From JAAYKM01 sp964408155 (GTDB lineage Bacteria > Desulfobacterota > Syntrophia > Syntrophales > JAAYKM01), in NCBI GenBank assembly GCA_964408155.1, contig CAYOYJ010000076.1, positions 1 to 11,988 on the forward strand: DNA of 11,988 nt. The letters are read 5' to 3'. Position 1 is the stretch's first letter; each line of letters opens with the position of its first letter. The position numbers and the translations under genes are program-made. Positions 6,152 to 11,988 of the stretch are shown here, piece after piece. The notes under the pieces are model-generated. The model was not told the origin of the DNA, did not search any database, and saw only the letters and a program-made list of their open reading frames with translations.

Positions 6152-7759
6152 CTATTCGGATGTCGTCGGACCGGCCGCGGTGATTTCCGGAGAGACGCCT
6201 TCCTCATACTTCTTAAAGTTATCTTTGAACAGTTCGGCCACCTTTTTCGCCTGGACATCATAAGCCGCAGGATCCGGCCAGTTGATCCGCGGGTTGAGCA
6301 CGCTGTCCGCTACCCCGGGACATTGGGTCGGTACATCGAGATTGAAATAGGGATCTTTCCGCAGGGGTACGGTGTCCAATGCCCCGTTCAAGGCGGCATG
6401 GACCATGGCTCGTGTATCCTGGATGCGGAACCGGTGACCCACCCCGGCCGGTCCGCCGGTCCAGCCGGTATTGATCAGCCAGAGTCGGGCCTGATGACGC
6501 TTGATCTTCTCTTGCAGCAGCTCTGCGTAAACAAGAGGTGAAAGGGCCAAAAAAGGCGCGCCGAAGCAGGAGCTGAAAGTCGCCTCAGGTTCTGTCACGC
6601 CTTTTTCCGTGCCTGCCACGCGCGCCGTATAACCCGAAAGAAACTGATAAACCGCCTGCTCTGGGGTCAATCGGGCTATAGGCGGCAAAACGCCGAAGGC
6701 ATCCGCCGTGAGCATGATGACGTCTTTCGGATGGCCGCCGACGCCCTTGCGGGTCGCCGTGGGAATATGGCTGATGGGGTATCCGGCCCGGGTGTTTTCC
6801 GTCAGGCTCTCGTCGTTGAGATCGATCCGGCAGGTCTGGCTGTCGAAGCCTACGTTTTCGAGAATTGTGGCGAATTTCCTTGTTGTTTCGTAGATTTCCG
6901 GTTCTGCATCGGCGGAAATGCGGATGATTTTCGCGTAACAGCCTCCTTCCAGGTTGAAAATGCCCTCATCGCTCCAGCCGTGCTCGTCGTCGCCGATGAG
7001 AATGCGGCTTTCATCGGTGGAGAGGGTCGTTTTTCCCGTGCCGGAGAGACCGAAGAAAATGGCCACGTCCCCGTGCTTGTTCATGCTGGCGGAGCAGTGC
7101 ATGGAAAGCACTTTCTGCTGGGGCAGCACATAATTCAGGGCGGTGAAAATCGATTTCTTGATTTCCCCGGCATAGTGGGTGCCGCCGATCAGGATCAGTT
7201 TTTCCGCGAAGTTGATGACGATAAACACCTCTGAACGGGTGCCGTCGACCTGCGGGATGGCATGAAAGTTGGGCACGTGCAGGAGGGTAAAATCGGGGAT
7301 ATGATCCGCGAGCTCCTCTTTCTGGGCCTGAATAAAGAGATTGCGGGCAAACAGGCTGTGCCAGGCCGTTTCCGTGATGACTCGGATCGGAATGCGGTAA
7401 CCCGGCGCGGCGCCGGCGAAGCAATCCTGGACATAGACGTCCTTACCCTGAAGATAGGCCAGCAGCCGGAGTCGCAGGGTTTCAAAATGTTCAGGGGACA
7501 TGCTCCGGTTGGCCTCGCCCCACCAGATTTTAGCCTCGCTGGAAGGTTCCCGGACGACAAACTTATCCTGGGGCGAGCGTCCGGTGTGGTGGCCCGTACG
7601 GATCACCAGGGGGCCGATGTGGGCCACCCGGCCTTCCCGTCGGCGGATCACCTCTTCATAGAGGCGGGGGGTGGGCAGATTCCAGTAAATGGCGTTCAGG
7701 TTGTGAATTCCGTGTTTGTCAAGACCATAGAGACTTTCGATCGTGCTCTGGCTGCGCAT
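6152..7759 (-). CDS. pckA: Phosphoenolpyruvate carboxykinase (ATP)
   Basis: This 535-residue cytoplasmic enzyme interconverts oxaloacetate plus ATP and phosphoenolpyruvate, CO2 and ADP, the entry to gluconeogenesis and in some anaerobes an ATP-yielding reverse step. Length matches the ATP-type family (about 530-540). Landmarks are the substrate arginine R61 (HTGRSPQDKF), the metal-site region GGTHYAGEIKKS at 192-203, H221 (MHCSASMNKHG), the P-loop GLSGTGKTTLS at 237-247, the kinase-2 aspartates D257 and D258 (ILIGDDEHGW), and R324 (ENTRAGYP). These correspond to E. coli R65, K213, H232, K254/T255, D268/D269 and R333. The ATG at 7759 has a strong GGGAGG site five to six bases upstream. It is monocistronic, bounded by a terminator downstream and an AT-rich promoter region upstream. 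All key residues are present, so an active enzyme is expected. Confidence 0.96.
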   Translation of the reverse strand: MRSQSTIESLYGLDKHGIHNLNAIYWNLPTPRLYEEVIRRREGRVAHIGPLVIRTGHHTGRSPQDKFVVREPSSEAKIWWGEANRSMSPEHFETLRLRLLAYLQGKDVYVQDCFAGAAPGYRIPIRVITETAWHSLFARNLFIQAQKEELADHIPDFTLLHVPNFHAIPQVDGTRSEVFIVINFAEKLILIGGTHYAGEIKKSIFTALNYVLPQQKVLSMHCSASMNKHGDVAIFFGLSGTGKTTLSTDESRILIGDDEHGWSDEGIFNLEGGCYAKIIRISADAEPEIYETTRKFATILENVGFDSQTCRIDLNDESLTENTRAGYPISHIPTATRKGVGGHPKDVIMLTADAFGVLPPIARLTPEQAVYQFLSGYTARVAGTEKGVTEPEATFSSCFGAPFLALSPLVYAELLQEKIKRHQARLWLINTGWTGGPAGVGHRFRIQDTRAMVHAALNGALDTVPLRKDPYFNLDVPTQCPGVADSVLNPRINWPDPAAYDVQAKKVAELFKDNFKKYEEGVSPEITAAGPTTSE

Positions 7760-7794
7760 GGTTCCTCCCTTTCGGACTGGGGGCCGATTCTGTG

Positions 7795-7845
7795 CGGCCG
7801 CATAATGTTATAAATATATGACATAATGGATAATATTTAACTTCA
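7795..7845 (-). promoter_or_regulatory. AT-rich probable promoter region of the PEP carboxykinase gene
   Basis: The 50 bases upstream of the leader are almost entirely A and T and contain several TATAAT-like hexamers, but no single -35/-10 pair stands out. CATAATG occurs at 7801-7807 and 7822-7828, 21 bases apart, which may mark a regulator site. Confidence 0.35.
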
Positions 7846-7847
7846 CT

Positions 7848-7889
7848 CCGGCAGAAAAAAAGGAGAAAACCTCCCCATGCCGGTTTTTT
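7848..7889. terminator. Nested inverted repeat between the YkgJ-type and PEP carboxykinase genes
   Basis: CCGGCA (7848-7853) and TGCCGG (7878-7883) enclose GGAG and CTCC. On the plus strand TTTTTT follows the outer repeat (7884-7889). On the minus strand the inner GGAG-GTTTT-CTCC hairpin is followed by seven T, which would place a weak terminator about 70 bases after the stop of the YkgJ-type gene. Both hairpins are modest. Confidence 0.4.
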
Positions 7890-7943
7890 CAATCTAAAAA
7901 AGAATCGGTAAACTCAGGCGATCCGGATTGTTTTAGCCGGTTT

Positions 7944-8246
7944 TCAGACTCGGAACTGGGTGCAGATCTCGGATGAACCGGGTTCGTAATTCCGGCACAC
8001 GTCCGGCCGCGTTTCGTGAATCGCACAGGAATGAAACGCTCCCTCCCAGGTCAGGAAGGGGCAACGATTCAGGTAGCGTCCATCCACATTGGAGAGCAAA
8101 TGATCTCCCGCCCAGAACGCGTGTTCATGATCGATGATTTCCAGGATGTCCTTGCGGTTTTCCCGGCGCCAGCGTTCCATATCCTTTTCGGTCACGTAGG
8201 CGATAAAATCGACCATGCAGCACACGCCGCAACGTTTGCAAATCAA
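7944..8246 (-). CDS. YkgJ-type zinc/iron-chelating cysteine-cluster protein
   Basis: This 100-residue protein has the cysteine pattern of the YkgJ (CxxCxxCC) family, thought to bind zinc or an iron-sulphur cluster. Eight cysteines are seen: C3, C6, C9 and C10 in the N-terminal CKRCGVCC, then C62 (RCPFL), C74, C84 (HETRPDVCRNYEPGSS) and C95. The RPxxCRxYxPGS stretch is typical of the family. Role and partners are unknown. The start chosen is the TTG at 8246, nine bases after AAAGG, giving MICKRCG as expected for the family; a TTG three codons earlier (8255) directly abuts the AAAGG and is less suitable. The gene stands alone, separated from the methyltransferase by a structured 308-base gap. 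Confidence 0.82.
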   Translation of the reverse strand: MICKRCGVCCMVDFIAYVTEKDMERWRRENRKDILEIIDHEHAFWAGDHLLSNVDGRYLNRCPFLTWEGAFHSCAIHETRPDVCRNYEPGSSEICTQFRV

Positions 8247-8287
8247 AGCAAACAACCTTTCTTAATAAAAAATTCACCATTTCAAAG

Positions 8288-8312
8288 AACGTCAAGGGCA
8301 CATAAGGACGTT
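8288..8312. promoter_or_regulatory. Inverted repeat in the upstream region of the YkgJ-type gene
   Basis: AACGTC (8288-8293) and GACGTT (8307-8312) are perfect inverted hexamers 13 bases apart, about 40 bases upstream of the YkgJ-type start codon. They could be an operator or a leader hairpin. The match is short. Confidence 0.25.
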
Positions 8313-8326
8313 GATGTATTTTAGAA

Positions 8327-8500
8327 TCATCGCGCAGGAAGCATGCCGCACCGGCTGCCTCGGCCCCCGCGTTCAGCGGGAACGAAACGTGCGCGATGAA
8401 AGAGGATTACCCTCATGGAGAACAGGGCTGCCGGAACGTCGCAATCGGCGCCGCTTCCGGGTTCCCCCTTCGTGAGGACCTTCCGGTCTCACGGTCTTTT
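8327..8500 (+). ncRNA. Candidate structured RNA of unknown class
   Basis: Three inverted-repeat systems follow one another in the gap with no coding frame. The first is a perfect 10-bp stem, TCATCGCGCA (8327-8336) with TGCGCGATGA (8390-8399), enclosing 53 bases that include the hairpin CCCGC-GTTCA-GCGGG (8366-8380). The second is a rod: 8411-8423 pairs with 8461-8477 over 13 positions with a four-C bulge (8464-8467), and CCGGAA (8431-8436) pairs with TTCCGG (8455-8460). The third, 8472-8480 with 8485-8492 around a TTCC loop, shares its left arm with the rod, so the two are mutually exclusive; TTTT follows at 8497-8500. Two T-G pairs in the rod (8416 with 8472, 8418 with 8470) form G-U only in a plus-strand transcript. 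No promoter is clear and I do not recognise an RNA family. It may instead be a dispersed genomic repeat. Confidence 0.45.
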
Positions 8501-8554
8501 AAAAAGAGGATAGCTTTTAATCTCAAATCCTTTGCATGATTGTCGTTCTTTCCC

Positions 8555-9541
8555 TTAATTGTCCTTCCTCATCAGGAGGAGGTATTCATATTGAAAGAGA
8601 TCCTCGATAAAGTGCCGAAGAATCTCATGTTCATGCTTGGTCGAATGGCGGCGCTTGAGCAGCCAAAAGAGCGAATCACTGATATCGAGCCGGACAAAAT
8701 CGGCCAGGGGGCCTCTGCGAATTCGATAACCGTGGTGAGCGGCCACGCTCTCCAGGTGTGAAAACTTGATGGTGTACTCGTCATGCCCTCTGAGAATGAT
8801 CCGTTCCGGGTTATCCGGTGCGGACACGGGGATCATGCCCTGGTAATCTTCGGGAACGGTCGCCTCGCAACTGTGTTCGCTGATGAAGATGAAGGGCACC
8901 CCCTCCAGGCAGAGTTTTTCCGTAATGTCCACTGCCCCGAGATTAAAATTGAGTGTATCACGCTCGGGGACGGGAAACGAGTAGAATTTGAAAAGAGAAC
9001 GAATTCTTTCCAGTTCGGGACCGGTTTCGGCCTGTTCCCGAAGGAGCGCCACCGGAATGTCCACGACAGTCGGAAAATCCCCCACGTTTTCATTCAGAAT
9101 GATCAGATCATGTTTGCGAAGGGCGTCTTCCGAAACATCAAATATGTCGGACAGATGGAACTGTACCGGATAGCCTGTCAGGGTCTTTTTCTGTTCAGCC
9201 AGGAGAAAGGGCGAAATATCAACCATCGTCGCCTGAAATGCCGGGTGCATTTTCAGCAGGTCATGCATGAGATAGCCGTAACCGCCGCCGACCTCCAGCA
9301 CAGACGTGACCTGTTCCAGGGGCAGGCTCTCCCGCAGAAACTCATACAGGTGGCATCCGTAGGAGACCCGTTTTGTGAGCACGGTCCGGCAGGGACTCCG
9401 CTCGGGGTAGAGACTGTTGGAAACGGTCAACTCCCAGCCGAGGGAGTCCAGCGTACTGATGTGATATGCCTGCGTCGAATTTATGTAATAACCCATTGGT
9501 TCCATTCCCCCCCGGAGCAATAAATTTTCTTTCCCTGACAT
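8555..9541 (-). CDS. Class I SAM-dependent methyltransferase, substrate unknown
   Basis: This 328-residue protein contains a Rossmann-type SAM-binding core. Motif I is VLEVGGGYGYL at 81-91, the acidic residue ending strand 2 is D108 (TMVDIS) and the motif IV region is DLIILNENVGDFP at 145-157. The spacing and the SPFLLAEQKKTL and NExxxxFP patterns recall MidA-type methyltransferases, but the match is not strong enough to name the target. The C-terminal third (about 200-328) has no motif I recognise. The start is uncertain: the ATG at 9541 has only a distant GGGAAA upstream, while ATG codons at 9505 and 9496 follow a GGGGGGG run; the one at 9496 (MGYYINSTQAYH) has the best spacing. The gene is divergent from the EF-G gene and has no clear partner. 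Confidence 0.75.
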   Translation of the reverse strand: MSGKENLLLRGGMEPMGYYINSTQAYHISTLDSLGWELTVSNSLYPERSPCRTVLTKRVSYGCHLYEFLRESLPLEQVTSVLEVGGGYGYLMHDLLKMHPAFQATMVDISPFLLAEQKKTLTGYPVQFHLSDIFDVSEDALRKHDLIILNENVGDFPTVVDIPVALLREQAETGPELERIRSLFKFYSFPVPERDTLNFNLGAVDITEKLCLEGVPFIFISEHSCEATVPEDYQGMIPVSAPDNPERIILRGHDEYTIKFSHLESVAAHHGYRIRRGPLADFVRLDISDSLFWLLKRRHSTKHEHEILRHFIEDLFQYEYLLLMRKDN

Positions 9542-9577
9542 ATAGCATTAAATTTCCCGGGGTTGAATAAATATTTC

Positions 9578-9606
9578 TTGACAAATCCGGGCAAAAGCAA
9601 TAAGGT
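9578..9606 (+). promoter_or_regulatory. Probable promoter of the EF-G gene
   Basis: A perfect -35 TTGACA (9578-9583) is followed after exactly 17 bases by TAAGGT (9601-9606, 3 of 6 matches to TATAAT). Transcription would begin near 9613, leaving an untranslated leader of about 225 bases before the ATG at 9839. Confidence 0.45.
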
Positions 9607-9838
9607 CCGCCCCTTCTCCGGCGGTCGGTACACCGGTGGCAGAGCGGTAGAATTTGACGGCGTTTGATTTCTTGGCATTTTCTTGAGAGGAATTCCAGCG
9701 CGGATCATCTGGTTTAACCGGAACTAAATCCAATTCGACACAAAAATTGTTTTCAAATTTGGTTTCACTTTTTACCGATGGCTCGGGAAGTGAAAACGGT
9801 GGGAAACCATTTATTTTATCAGCTAAGAAGGAAAGATT
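9607..9838 (+). promoter_or_regulatory. Long 5' leader of the EF-G gene with inverted repeats
   Basis: No convincing gene lies in this stretch. It contains the eight-base palindrome CACCGGTG (9631-9638), and the arms TTTCACTT and AAGTGAAA, which form an eight-bp stem around a 17-base loop within about 9763-9797. The ribosome-binding site AAGGAAAG is close to 9839. A minus-strand open frame covers the region but resembles no family. Confidence 0.35.
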
Positions 9839-11926
9839 ATGTCGCAAGCGAGTAGAAACATAAGGAATATTGGTATCAGCGCCCACATCGATTCAGGAAA
9901 AACAACCCTGACGGAGCGCATCCTTTTTTATACGAAGCGCATCCATGCCATACATGATGTGAAGGGGAAAGACGGGGTCGGGGCGACCATGGATTCCATG
10001 GATCTCGAAAAGGAACGCGGCATTACCATCGCCTCCGCAGCAACCTGCTGTAATTGGGAAGATCATGTCATCAACATCATCGATACACCCGGCCACGTCG
10101 ATTTCACCATCGAGGTGGAACGGTCCCTGCGGGTTTTAGACGGAGCCGTCCTGGTTCTGTGTTCCGTGGGGGGCGTCCAGTCCCAGTCGATCACCGTGGA
10201 TCAACAGATGAAACGCTATCAGGTTCCCTGCATCGCCTTTGTCAATAAGTGCGACCGCAACGGCGCCAACCCCCTGAAAGTGATTTCCCAGCTGCGCACG
10301 AAGCTGGGCCATAACGCCGTAGCCATGCAGATTCCCATCGGCTTGGAAAACGAATTTCAGGGTTTGGTCGATCTTGTGACCATGCAGGCAGTCTATTTCG
10401 ATGGGGATAACGGTGAGATCGTACGGCGGGATGACGTTCCCGAGGCGCTCCTGGCTTACGCCCAAGGAAAAAGGGAGGAGTTGATTGACGCCGCGACGAT
10501 GTTTTCAGACAAACTGACGGAGGCGGTCCTCGAAAGCGGCGATGTTTCCTGCGAATTGATTATGGAGGCGATACGGAAGGGCACGGTTGCGCGTAAATTG
10601 ACCCCCGTGTTCATCGGCTCCGCTTATAAGAACAAGGGGGTACAGCCTCTGCTGGACGCCGTGACGTCATATCTCCCCTGTCCGCTGGAAGTGGTGAACG
10701 AAGCCATCGACACGGAAGACACGACCCATCGTGTCGTGCTCTCCGGCAATCCCGCAGATCAACTCGTTTCGCTGGCCTTCAAACTCGAAGACGGTCCTTA
10801 CGGACAGTTGACTTATATTCGCGTTTACCAGGGGGTCATCGGCCGGGGCGACATCATTATCAACACCCGGACGGGGAAGAAGGTGAAAGTCGGGCGGGTG
10901 GTTCGCATGCACGCCGACCAGATGGAAGATATCAATGTCATAACCGCCGGTTCCATCGGCGCTTTGTTCGGAATTGACTGCGCTTCCGGTGACACCTTCG
11001 TCGCTCCCGGGGTGAACCTGACCATGCTGTCCATGTTCGTTCCCGAACCGGTCATTTCTCTGGCCCTGATCCCCAAGGATAACAAGGCTCAGATCAGCAT
11101 GTCCAAGGCGCTCAACCGTTTTACAAAAGAAGACCCCACGTTTCGGACCCATGTCGATGCGGAGACGAACGAAACGATCATCGAGGGTATGGGCGAACTG
11201 CATCTGGAGATTTACGTGGAGCGGATGCGGCGCGAGTATGCTGCGGAGGTGACTACAGGCAATCCACGGGTGGCCTACCGCGAAACGATTACCCGGCGGG
11301 CGGATTTCAACTATACGCACAAAAAGCAGACGGGCGGCGCCGGTCAGTTCGGCCGGGTTGCCGGTTTTCTCGAACCCTATGCTGAAGGGGATTTCCTGTT
11401 CGACAACAAGATCACCGGCGGGTCCATCCCCACGAACTATATTCCGGCCTGTGAAAAGGGTTTCCGGCAGACCCTGGAAAAAGGACCCAAGATGGGTTTC
11501 CCCGTGACGGGGATCAAGGTCTGCATCAACGACGGGGCTTTTCATGCCGTCGATTCTTCGGAAATCGCCTTCATTTCAGCTGCCAAGGGGGCCTTTAAGG
11601 AAGCCTACGCGAAGGCAGCGCCGGTTATCCATGAACCCATCATGAAGGTTGTCATCGAAACCCCGACGGAATACCAGGGATCGGTGATGGGACTCCTCAA
11701 CCAGCGGCGGGGTATCATCGTCGGCGCCCAGGATGAAGGTGTCATCAGTGTCATCGAATCCCAGGTACCGCTGGCAGAAATGGTCGGATTCTCCACGATT
11801 TTAAGATCGGCTACCCAGGGGAAGGCCCAGTTTACGATGGAATTTTCCGCATATCGCCAGGTGCCGGCGCCGATTGCGGAGAAAATTGTCGAAGAAATCG
11901 CCCTCCGGAAGAAACCAGCTGAGTAA
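9839..11926 (+). CDS. fusA: Elongation factor G, mitochondrial EF-G1-like (spdEFG1) type
   Basis: This 695-residue translational GTPase drives tRNA-mRNA translocation on the ribosome. The G domain has G1 AHIDSGKT at 15-22, switch I RGITIASAAT at 60-69, G3 DTPGH at 82-86 with catalytic H86, G4 NKCD at 136-139 and a G5-like GSAYKNKGV near 261. Domains II to V follow, including HKKQTGGAGQFGRV of domain IV near 492-505. Several stretches follow mitochondrial EF-G1 rather than classical bacterial EF-G: AHIDSGKTTLTER in place of AHIDAGKTTTTER, HDVKGKDGVGATMDSMDLEKERG, and RVLDGAVLVLCSVGGVQSQ. This is the spdEFG1 pattern. In organisms of this group translocation is assigned to spdEFG1 and ribosome recycling to a second protein, spdEFG2, which is not in the window. 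AAGGAAAG upstream supports the ATG at 9839. Confidence 0.95.
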   Translation: MSQASRNIRNIGISAHIDSGKTTLTERILFYTKRIHAIHDVKGKDGVGATMDSMDLEKERGITIASAATCCNWEDHVINIIDTPGHVDFTIEVERSLRVLDGAVLVLCSVGGVQSQSITVDQQMKRYQVPCIAFVNKCDRNGANPLKVISQLRTKLGHNAVAMQIPIGLENEFQGLVDLVTMQAVYFDGDNGEIVRRDDVPEALLAYAQGKREELIDAATMFSDKLTEAVLESGDVSCELIMEAIRKGTVARKLTPVFIGSAYKNKGVQPLLDAVTSYLPCPLEVVNEAIDTEDTTHRVVLSGNPADQLVSLAFKLEDGPYGQLTYIRVYQGVIGRGDIIINTRTGKKVKVGRVVRMHADQMEDINVITAGSIGALFGIDCASGDTFVAPGVNLTMLSMFVPEPVISLALIPKDNKAQISMSKALNRFTKEDPTFRTHVDAETNETIIEGMGELHLEIYVERMRREYAAEVTTGNPRVAYRETITRRADFNYTHKKQTGGAGQFGRVAGFLEPYAEGDFLFDNKITGGSIPTNYIPACEKGFRQTLEKGPKMGFPVTGIKVCINDGAFHAVDSSEIAFISAAKGAFKEAYAKAAPVIHEPIMKVVIETPTEYQGSVMGLLNQRRGIIVGAQDEGVISVIESQVPLAEMVGFSTILRSATQGKAQFTMEFSAYRQVPAPIAEKIVEEIALRKKPAE

Positions 11927-11962
11927 ACAGGCAAACGCGTGATATTAAATGAAGCAATCAGC

Positions 11963-11983
11963 CCGGTGCGACGGTTGCGCCGG
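11963..11983 (+). terminator. Possible hairpin downstream of the EF-G gene, cut by the window edge
   Basis: CCGGTGC (11963-11969) pairs with GCGCCGG (11977-11983) over seven positions including one G-T, with a seven-base loop, about 37 bases after the stop codon. The sequence ends before a T-run could be seen; a competing pairing with the final CCGGG is also possible. Confidence 0.3.
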
Positions 11984-11988
11984 CCGGG

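Noticed and set aside
8322..8327. TAGAAT as a -10 box for the candidate RNA
   Set aside because: No -35 sequence at a suitable distance, and initiation would fall inside the first stem.
8327..8500. Known RNA classes: tRNA, SRP RNA, c-di-GMP-I riboswitch, 6S RNA
   Set aside because: The characteristic conserved motifs of these classes were looked for by eye and not found; no T-arm sequence and no SRP GGAAG-type tetraloop context.
9548..9886. Minus-strand open frame of 112 codons across the EF-G leader
   Set aside because: No recognisable family, no good ribosome-binding site, and it overlaps the EF-G promoter and start.
10667..11545. Minus-strand open frame of 292 codons inside the EF-G gene
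   Set aside because: It is an antisense shadow of a strongly conserved gene; the translation is rich in H, P and R and resembles nothing known.
1..11988. CRISPR array, prophage or toxin-antitoxin pair
   Set aside because: No regularly spaced repeats, phage structural genes or paired small overlapping genes were seen.

Overview
This window looks like chromosomal DNA from an anaerobic deltaproteobacterium (Desulfobacterota), plausibly a Syntrophus-like syntroph. The best clue is the elongation factor G at 9839-11926, which belongs to the mitochondrial-type EF-G1 lineage (spdEFG1) known from spirochaetes, planctomycetes and deltaproteobacteria. ATP-type PEP carboxykinase, a bacterioferritin-like protein, a YkgJ-type cysteine-cluster protein and a viroplasmin-RNase HI fusion fit the same setting. 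The genus is an inference; no rRNA or tRNA is present.

Layout. Positions 1-50 are the end of an IS5-type insertion sequence that truncates a ThDP-dependent acetolactate-synthase-like gene (42-1385, minus). Next come a decayed retropepsin-like protease fragment (1592-1801, minus), an alpha/beta hydrolase (1803-2588, minus) and a bacterioferritin-like gene (2653-3192, minus). The last two probably form an operon with a promoter at 3238-3266. Reading the other way are an RNase HI with a viroplasmin N-terminal domain (3413-4156) and a stand-alone HisF homologue (4362-5126). A second, diverged and truncated copy of the same IS end lies inverted at 5156-5430, so both IS ends point inward around about 5.1 kb.

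From 5431 to 6150 the DNA is gene-poor. It holds a small hypothetical gene interrupted by an in-frame TAG, and a good bidirectional terminator. PEP carboxykinase (6152-7759, minus) and a YkgJ-type protein (7944-8246, minus) follow. A 308-base gap (8247-8554) then contains nested inverted repeats that look like a plus-strand structured RNA. A methyltransferase (8555-9541, minus) and the EF-G gene with a strong promoter and a leader of roughly 225 nt complete the window.

No single multi-gene defence or biosynthetic system is visible; the genes are mostly independent housekeeping or accessory units. The points most worth a second look are the candidate structured RNA at 8327-8500, the HisF paralogue lacking two of the four ammonia-gate residues, the amber-interrupted small gene, and the inverted IS ends with the gene they disrupted.
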